Shown here piece after piece: positions 58,269-64,000 of a DNA stretch of 64,000 bases. Numbering within the stretch: position 1 is the stretch's first letter; each line of letters starts with the position of its first letter. This stretch comes from an uncultured Sphingomonas sp. (GTDB lineage Bacteria; Pseudomonadota; Alphaproteobacteria; Sphingomonadales; Sphingomonadaceae), in contig NZ_CAJXWX010000016.1 of the NCBI RefSeq assembly GCF_913062585.1, positions 1 through 64,000 of the forward strand, in the 5' to 3' direction. The position numbers were made by a program, and so were the translations under genes. The notes below the pieces were generated by a model that was given only the letters and a program-made list of their open reading frames with translations, did no database searches and was not told the origin of the DNA.

Positions 58269-61168
58269 CGGTCGGGCGCCGCGACCTGCTGCTCGGCAGC
58301 GCGGTGGTGGGGCTGACGGGCGGGATCGCGCCCGTGCCCCTGTTCGCGGCGAGCGGTCGTCCTGCGGATGGCGCAGGCGCGCTGCCCATGCCCGCGCCGA
58401 CCAACCAGCTTCCCGCCGCCCTGCCGGTGCAGGATGCGGCGCGCGTGCTGATGGATCGCGGCTGGCTGTTCCACGAAGGTGATATAGAGCCGGCGCCGCT
58501 CGACACGCACAATGCGACCTATGTCTCGGTCAAGGCCGGGAATGCGCGCGGCGCGGCGGCGGTCGATTTTGACGACAGCGACTGGCAGGCGGTGGACTTG
58601 CCGCATGACTGGGCCTCGTTCCAGCCCTTCGTGAAGGCCGCCAATGTCGCACAGGGCTATCGTCCGCGTGGGATCGGCTGGTATCGGCGCAGCTTCCGGC
58701 TGGACCCCGCGCTCAAGGGGCGGCGGATCGAGCTGGAATTCGGCGGCATCGCCACGTTCGCGACCATCTGGGTCAATGGCAGCGTCGTCGCGCATAATTT
58801 CTCCGGCTATAATGCCATCCGTATCGACCTGACGCCCTTCGCGCGCTTCGGCGACGAGCCCAATATCGTCGCGGTACGCGTCGATGCGGAAGCGATGGAG
58901 GGATGGTGGTATGAGGGCGCCGGGCTCTACCGCCATGTCTGGCTGGCCGATTATGCCCCCGTTTCGATCGCGACGGACGGCGTGCACTGCGATCCGCGTA
59001 AGCGGGCGGACGGATGGCATGTCCCCGTCACCGCCACGCTGACCAGCATCGCCCCTACCGAAAGCACCGTCACGGTCGAGGCGCGGTTGCTCGACCCGCA
59101 GGGCAAGCTCGTCGCGCAGGGGCAGGCGCAGGCCACGGTCCCCACGCTGGACGAAGCCACTGCGAGCCTGGACCTCGCAATTGCCGATCCCACGCTCTGG
59201 TCGATCGAGCGGCCGACGCTCTACACGGTCCAGGTCCGGCTGCTCCGCGACGGACAGGTGGCGGACGAGCGGCGTGTACCGATCGGGTTCCGCACCATCC
59301 GCTTCGACGCGGATCGCGGCTTTTTCCTGAACGATCGGCCGGTGAAGCTGAAGGGCGTGTGCCTGCATCAGGATCATGCCGGTGTCGGCACCGCGATCCC
59401 CGATGCGCTGATCGGCTGGCGGCTGGAGCGGTTGAAGGCGATGGGTTGCAATGCGGTGCGGTCCAGCCACAATGCGCCGACGCCCGAATTGCTCGACTGG
59501 TGCGACCGGCTGGGCTTGGTCGTGATGGACGAGAACCGGCAGTTCAATCCGGCGCCCGAATATCGTGCACAGCTGGAATGGCTGGTCCGGCGCGACCGCA
59601 ACCATCCGTCGGTCATCCTGTGGTCGGTCTTCAACGAGGAACCGATGCAGGGCACGCCTTCGGGCGTCGAGATGGTCAAGCGCATGGCGCACTGGGTGCG
59701 CGCGCTGGACGACAGCCGTCCGGTGACGGCGGCGATGAACGGGTCCTTCTTCGATCCGGTCAATGTCGCGCAGGTCGTCGATGTGACCGGGTTCAATTAT
59801 TATCAGGGCGATTACGACCGCTATCACCGGCTGAACCCGACCAAGCCGATGACCAGCTCGGAGGACACCAGCGCCTTCATGACGCGCGGTGCGTTCCAGA
59901 GCGATCCGGCGCGGCATATCGCGTCCAGCTATGACGACGAAGCGGCAAGCTGGGGCGCGACGCACCGTGTCGCGTGGAAGAAGATCGCCGAGCGCGTTTT
60001 CGTGGCGGGCGGCTTCGTGTGGACCGGCTTCGACTATCATGGTGAGCCGACGCCCTATGAATGGCCGACCATCGCCAGCTTCTTCGGCATCATGGACCTG
60101 TGCGGCTTTCCCAAGACCGCCTTCGACATCCACCGCGCCGCCTGGGTCGACGACCAGCCGGTCGTTGCCATCGCGCCGCATTGGAGCTGGCCGGGGCGCG
60201 AGGGGCAGCCGACCAAGATCATGGTCCTGTCCAATGCCGGGCGCGTCGTCCTTCGCCTGAACGGCAAGACGGTGGGCGAGGCGGCGGTCGACCGGCTGAT
60301 GGGCAATGCATGGACCATCCCCTATGCGCCGGGCCGGATCGAGGCGATCGCCTATCGCGGCGGTCGCGAGGTGGCGCGCGCCGCGCATGAGACCGTCGGC
60401 GCGCCGGTCGCGCTGCGTCTGACCCCCGCCCGTACCGTGATGGCTGGCGATACGGAGGATGCGCAGGCGATCACCATCGACGCGGTCGACGCCAAGGGGC
60501 GGCATGTGCCTACCGCCAATCTGATGACCCGCTTCACCATCGAAGGCGGCGCGATCATCGGCGTCGGCAATGGCGATCCCAACAGCCACGAGCCCGAAAA
60601 GGGCAACCAGCGCTCGCTGTTCAACGGGCTGGCGCAGATGATCGTGCGGCCCGACACCGGGCGCGGCAGGATCGTGATCCGCGCCATGGCGGACGGCCTG
60701 AAGCCCGCGACGCTGAAGCTGGACCGGCTGGGCGTGGCCCCGCGTGCGCAGGTATCGGTGATGGCGGGCGACATGGACCTGCGCGACTGGCGGCGTTCGC
60801 CGCTGCTCGCCGACAAGCCGTCGCCTGACCTGGCGCCCGCCGCCAGCGACAATAATGGCTGGGCCTTTGTCCGGGCAGGCACGCCGACCCCGGCCGAAGG
60901 CGCCGGGTGGCGCGTGTATCGCACGGTCTTCACGCCCCGAAAGGCGGTGGCGGCGCGGGGTGGCGAGATCCGCTTGGCATCGGTCGGCGGCATGGCGAGC
61001 CTGTGGGTCGACGGGATGCTGGTCGCCGAAAAGCGCGATCCCAAGCCTGGCCCGATGGTCGCGACGCTGCCCTCGGGCGCGGACAAGCGGACGGTCGCGC
61101 TGATCGTGGCGGGCATGGGCAATATCGAGAGCGGCCTGTTGGGCCGGGTGATGGTCCGCCCGCGCTGA
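58265..61168 (+). CDS. Exported GH2 family beta-galactosidase-like enzyme
   Basis: A 967-residue GH2 enzyme with a Tat-like signal (GRRDLLLGSAVVGLTGGIAPVPLFAASG). The sugar-binding domain has WQAVDLPHDWASFQPF and WYRRSFRLDP. The barrel includes VKLKGVCLHQDHAGVGTAIP, AMGCNAVRSSHNAPTPELLDWCDRLGLVVMDENR, the acid/base in VFNEEPM and the nucleophile Glu probably in PMTSSEDTS. C-terminal beta domains follow. It is exported, unlike its cytosolic operon partners, so it probably frees terminal beta-linked Gal (or another beta-sugar) from a GlcNAc-containing glycan before uptake. Start and stop of nagA overlap it (ATGA). Confidence 0.87.
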   Translation: MTVGRRDLLLGSAVVGLTGGIAPVPLFAASGRPADGAGALPMPAPTNQLPAALPVQDAARVLMDRGWLFHEGDIEPAPLDTHNATYVSVKAGNARGAAAVDFDDSDWQAVDLPHDWASFQPFVKAANVAQGYRPRGIGWYRRSFRLDPALKGRRIELEFGGIATFATIWVNGSVVAHNFSGYNAIRIDLTPFARFGDEPNIVAVRVDAEAMEGWWYEGAGLYRHVWLADYAPVSIATDGVHCDPRKRADGWHVPVTATLTSIAPTESTVTVEARLLDPQGKLVAQGQAQATVPTLDEATASLDLAIADPTLWSIERPTLYTVQVRLLRDGQVADERRVPIGFRTIRFDADRGFFLNDRPVKLKGVCLHQDHAGVGTAIPDALIGWRLERLKAMGCNAVRSSHNAPTPELLDWCDRLGLVVMDENRQFNPAPEYRAQLEWLVRRDRNHPSVILWSVFNEEPMQGTPSGVEMVKRMAHWVRALDDSRPVTAAMNGSFFDPVNVAQVVDVTGFNYYQGDYDRYHRLNPTKPMTSSEDTSAFMTRGAFQSDPARHIASSYDDEAASWGATHRVAWKKIAERVFVAGGFVWTGFDYHGEPTPYEWPTIASFFGIMDLCGFPKTAFDIHRAAWVDDQPVVAIAPHWSWPGREGQPTKIMVLSNAGRVVLRLNGKTVGEAAVDRLMGNAWTIPYAPGRIEAIAYRGGREVARAAHETVGAPVALRLTPARTVMAGDTEDAQAITIDAVDAKGRHVPTANLMTRFTIEGGAIIGVGNGDPNSHEPEKGNQRSLFNGLAQMIVRPDTGRGRIVIRAMADGLKPATLKLDRLGVAPRAQVSVMAGDMDLRDWRRSPLLADKPSPDLAPAASDNNGWAFVRAGTPTPAEGAGWRVYRTVFTPRKAVAARGGEIRLASVGGMASLWVDGMLVAEKRDPKPGPMVATLPSGADKRTVALIVAGMGNIESGLLGRVMVRPR

Positions 61169-61197
61169 CGCGCCGCGGACGCTCACGGGGGGAAGGA

Positions 61198-61227
61198 ATG
61201 CAGTTTGGCGAAAGTGACGTGCGATGA
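61198..61227 (+). CDS. Nine-codon leader peptide overlapping the PTS gene start
   Basis: An ATG at 61198 directly follows a strong GGGGGGAAGGA ribosome binding site. It encodes MQFGESDVR and stops with a TGA overlapping the nagF ATG (ATGA, 61224-61227). The nagF start itself has no comparable ribosome binding site. This looks like a coupling leader that loads ribosomes for nagF. The arrangement is seen directly; the function is inferred. Confidence 0.45.
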   Translation: MQFGESDVR

Positions 61228-63674
61228 GTGATCTGACCATCTTTGCCCCGCTGGCGGGCTGGGTAATGCCGTTGGCACAGGTGCCAGACCCCGTGTTTGC
61301 CGAAAAGATGCTGGGCGACGGGATGGCGATCGACCCGGTCAATGATGCACTTTGCGCGCCATGCGATGCGACCGTGCTGACGGTGCATGAGGCGGGACAC
61401 GCTGTGACGCTGCGCAGCGCCCAGGGGTTCGAGCTGATCTGTCATATCGGTGTCGATACCGTGTCGCTGGGCGGCAAGGGGCTGACCCCTCAGGTCCAGG
61501 CGGGAGCCAAGGTGCTGGCGGGCCAGCCGCTGATCCGCTTCGACCTCGATTACCTCGTTCAGAACGCGCCCGCTGTCGTCACGCCGATCATCGTTGCCGA
61601 TGCCACCCGCTATGCCGTCGAGCCGATCGCCCAAGGGCTGGTCGCGGTCGGTGATCCCCTGTTGCGCGTCGTCCCACTAGCGGCCGATGCGGTCGAGGTG
61701 GAGGCGAGCGGTGAAACGCTGGTCGAGGAGATTGTCGTCGCGCTGTCGCACGGCCTGCACGCGCGCCCTGCGGCCCGGCTGGTCGAGGCGGTTCGCCGTC
61801 ATGATGCCAAGGTTACGCTCCATCACGGCGATCGTCACGCCTCCGGCCTGAGCGCGGTCGGGCTGCTCGGCCTGGGGCTGGGCCATGGCACGACGGCGCG
61901 GATCGAGGCGAGCGGCGCGCAGGCAGCGGCGGCGCTGGCCGAGGTCCTCGCCTTTTTAAGCGACGCGACGCCCGAGGAAACGCCGGTCGACGCGCCCGAG
62001 CCCGTGCGGGGCGAAGGCCCCGGTCTGGGCGGGGTGCCCGCCGCACCGGGCCTAGCGGTGGGACCGATCCACCGTCTGACCCGTGCCGCCATTCCCGTCG
62101 AGACGATTCCCGGCTCGGTCGAGGACGAGCGGAACAAGTTGACCGATGCGCTGGCGCGTGTTCGCGAAGGGCTCGCTCAGGCCGCCGCTGCCGGTGGCGC
62201 GCGGGGCGGCGTGATGGCCGCGCATGGCGCGATGCTGGCCGATCCCGCTTTGTCGGAAGCTGCGCTGGGCGCGATCGGGCGTGGCCTGAGCGCGGGTGTG
62301 GCATGGCAGGAGGCGATCGCCGAGCAGGTCGCGGTCCTGCTGTCGAGCGGCGACCGCCGTATCGCTGAACGCGCCGACGATCTGCGCGATCTGGAACGCC
62401 ATGTACTGGCCGCGCTCGCCGGCTTGCCGATCGAGGGGCCAAGCGTGCCGACCGGGGCGATCTTGGTCGCTGAGGATCTGCTCCCCAGCCAGGTCGCCGC
62501 GCTCGATGCAGGCGTCGTGGCGGGTATCGCCTTGGTCAAGGGCGGCCCGACTTCGCACGCCGCGATCCTGGCGGCGGGCATGGGCCTGCCTATGGCGGTG
62601 GCGTTCGGCGCGCCGCTGGCGGCGCTGGACGACGGACGCGTGATCGTCCTGGACGCCGACCGCGGCCTGATCGACCCGGACCCCGATGCCGGGGCGCAAG
62701 ACCAGGCGCGCGAGACCATCGCCCGCCGCAAGGCCGAGACCGAGTTGGCGCGCGCCGCACAGGGGCCGTGCCGGACGGCGGACGGCACCCGGATCGAGAT
62801 GTTCGCCAATCTGGGCTCGGTCGCCGATGCCGAGGCGGCGGTGGCCGAAGGGGCGGAGGGCTGCGGCCTGCTGCGCACCGAATTCCTGTTCCTGGAGCGC
62901 GAGACCGCGCCGACCCGGGACGAACAGGCGCGCGATTACCAGGCGATCGCCGACGCGCTGGGCGACCGGCCGATGATCGTCCGGCTGCTCGATGTCGGCG
63001 GCGACAAGCCCGCGCCCTATATGGACCTGCCCGTCGAGGAAAACCCGGCGCTGGGCCTGCGCGGCATCCGCGTATCGCTGGCCGATCCGCAGTTGCTGGA
63101 GGATCAGGTCGGCGCGATCCTGGCGGTGCGCCAGCCGTGCCGGATCATGGCGCCGATGGTCGCCAGCTTGTCCGAGCTGGAGGCGGTTCGTGCCGTCGTC
63201 GAGCGGCAGGGTGGCAAGGCCGAGGTCGGCGTGATGATCGAAACCCCCGCCGCCGCCATTTCCGCCGACATCCTCGCGCGCAAGGCGGACTTCTTCTCGA
63301 TCGGCACCAACGACCTGACCCAGTACACGCTGGCCATGGACCGCGGCAACGCGGCGGTGGCGGCGGGTGTGGACGGCCTGCATCCGGCGGTGCTGCGGCT
63401 GATCGGCGCGACCTGCGACGGGGCGGCCAAGCATGACACGCCGGTCGGCGTCTGCGGCTCGCTGGCGGCCGACCGGCTGGCGGTGCCCATCCTTCTCGGC
63501 TTGGGCGTCACCGAATTGTCGGTGCCCCCGGCGCGGGTCGCCGCAATCAAGGCGCTGGTCGGCAAGCTCGACATGGAGAAATGCCGCGCCGCCGCGATCG
63601 CCGCGATGGCGCTTCCCTCGGCTGCGGCGGTTCGCGCGCACATCACGACCATGCTTCAGGAGATCGGCGCATGA
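61224..63674 (+). CDS. nagF: PTS EIIA-HPr-EI fusion protein
   Basis: An 816-residue three-part phosphotransfer protein. The EIIA-Glc-like domain (1-150) has the phospho-histidine His74 in LICHIGVDTV. HPr (about 168-248) has His179 in SHGLHARPAARL. Enzyme I (about 268-816) has His445 in VKGGPTSHAAIL, the PEP-binding LLRTEFLFLER and RLLDVGGDKPAPY, ETPAAAISADILA, and the catalytic cysteine in VGVCGSLAADR. It takes phosphate from PEP and passes it to the membrane EIIBC encoded next. The 4-nt overlap with nagE and the nag context fix GlcNAc as substrate. Confidence 0.95.
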   Translation: MSDLTIFAPLAGWVMPLAQVPDPVFAEKMLGDGMAIDPVNDALCAPCDATVLTVHEAGHAVTLRSAQGFELICHIGVDTVSLGGKGLTPQVQAGAKVLAGQPLIRFDLDYLVQNAPAVVTPIIVADATRYAVEPIAQGLVAVGDPLLRVVPLAADAVEVEASGETLVEEIVVALSHGLHARPAARLVEAVRRHDAKVTLHHGDRHASGLSAVGLLGLGLGHGTTARIEASGAQAAAALAEVLAFLSDATPEETPVDAPEPVRGEGPGLGGVPAAPGLAVGPIHRLTRAAIPVETIPGSVEDERNKLTDALARVREGLAQAAAAGGARGGVMAAHGAMLADPALSEAALGAIGRGLSAGVAWQEAIAEQVAVLLSSGDRRIAERADDLRDLERHVLAALAGLPIEGPSVPTGAILVAEDLLPSQVAALDAGVVAGIALVKGGPTSHAAILAAGMGLPMAVAFGAPLAALDDGRVIVLDADRGLIDPDPDAGAQDQARETIARRKAETELARAAQGPCRTADGTRIEMFANLGSVADAEAAVAEGAEGCGLLRTEFLFLERETAPTRDEQARDYQAIADALGDRPMIVRLLDVGGDKPAPYMDLPVEENPALGLRGIRVSLADPQLLEDQVGAILAVRQPCRIMAPMVASLSELEAVRAVVERQGGKAEVGVMIETPAAAISADILARKADFFSIGTNDLTQYTLAMDRGNAAVAAGVDGLHPAVLRLIGATCDGAAKHDTPVGVCGSLAADRLAVPILLGLGVTELSVPPARVAAIKALVGKLDMEKCRAAAIAAMALPSAAAVRAHITTMLQEIGA

Positions 63675-64000
63675 ACTCGCCCATGGCCACGCTTCAATCG
63701 CTCGGGCGGGCGCTGATGCTGCCCATCGCGGTCCTGCCGGTGGCGGGCCTGCTGCTGCGCCTCGGCCAGCCCGATATGTTCAACATCGCCTTCATCGCCA
63801 ATGCGGGCAATGCGATCTTCGACAATCTGGGCCTGCTGTTCGCAGTCGGTGTCGCCACCGCCTTTGCCCGCGACGGCAACGGGGCGGCGGCGCTGGCGGG
63901 CATCACCTGCTACCTCGTCACCACCAAGGGCGCCGAGACGCTGGTCGTGCCCCCGCCGGGCACGGCCATGGGGCTGGCCAAGGATATTGCCACCACTGTC
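63671..64000 (+). CDS. nagE: PTS N-acetylglucosamine transporter EIIC (start of gene, partial)
   Basis: The first 110 residues of a PTS EIIC (glucose/GlcNAc family) are visible; the gene runs out of the window. ATG overlaps the nagF stop by 4 nt. Features are LQSLGRALMLPIAVLPVAGLLLRLGQ (first helix and conserved LMLPIAVLPxAG), IANAGNAIFDNLGLLFAVGVATAFARDGNGAAALAG and YLVTTKGAETL. It should import GlcNAc across the inner membrane as GlcNAc-6-P, with an EIIB domain expected downstream. Confidence 0.94.
   Translation, partial: MNSPMATLQSLGRALMLPIAVLPVAGLLLRLGQPDMFNIAFIANAGNAIFDNLGLLFAVGVATAFARDGNGAAALAGITCYLVTTKGAETLVVPPPGTAMGLAKDIATTV

Noticed and set aside
58019..61342. Open frame of about 1100 codons on the minus strand across nagA and the exported GH2
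   Set aside because: It is antisense to well-supported genes, with His/Arg/Asp-rich composition typical of a shadow frame.
1..64000. tRNA, rRNA, CRISPR or insertion sequence
   Set aside because: I read the intergenic gaps on both strands and found no cloverleaf-like gene, rRNA segment, repeat-spacer array or transposase. A covariance-model search would be needed to exclude a small RNA.

Overview
The window is high-GC DNA of an alphaproteobacterium and looks like Sphingomonas or a close sphingomonad. The evidence is several large TonB-dependent receptors beside sugar genes, an OhrR/Ohr pair, a tryptophan-halogenase-family protein in a receptor locus, an EIIA-HPr-EI fusion beside nagE, and GC-rich palindromic intergenic repeats. 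I see no rRNA, tRNA, CRISPR array, insertion sequence or phage gene. Almost all sequence is coding, and many genes overlap by 4 nt (ATGA/GTGA).

Layout. 1-680: the 3' end of etfA and a small PAS-like protein. 753-15051: a probable sucrose/fructan region bracketed by two closely similar LacI-type regulators (753 and 14026). It holds a GH68 levansucrase-family enzyme with an MFS sugar permease, a TonB receptor, and a flavin-dependent halogenase-family protein with a second FAD protein. Two shared LacI-like palindromes lie in front of the permease and the receptor. An ArsR/desaturase divergent pair with twin operators and a DPP IV-type peptidase sit inside this region. 15122-19621: ohr/ohrR with two identical operators, an unrecognised exported protein, and a YghU-type GST.

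19696-33879 is a cell-envelope glycan region. It has a GT39-like membrane protein, a GT2 with a ChbG-type deacetylase, an ECF sigma/FecR/STN-TonB receptor signalling set, and a six-gene minus-strand operon in which every junction is a 4-nt overlap. That operon starts with a sucrose-phosphate synthase/phosphatase fusion and continues with four glycosyltransferases and a pyruvyltransferase. It is the best candidate here for an undescribed pathway. A patatin-like lipase follows.

35157-45931 is a five-gene operon of exported glycosidases (GH2 beta-mannosidase, GH3, GH125, GH92, GH29), the set expected for dismantling N-glycans or mannan. 46222-51143 holds a DUF3667 membrane protein, a CPA1 antiporter, and a GT4/metallophosphoesterase pair. 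51427-64000 is an N-acetylglucosamine region: a TonB receptor, a CutC-family gene, a GntR regulator, SIS-type GlcN6P deaminase, nagA, an exported GH2, the PTS fusion protein and the start of nagE. The glycosidase operon and the nag region plausibly work together: the exported enzymes release Man, Gal, Fuc and GlcNAc units, the receptor takes up GlcNAc or oligosaccharides, and the PTS with NagA/NagB-II feeds GlcNAc into glycolysis.
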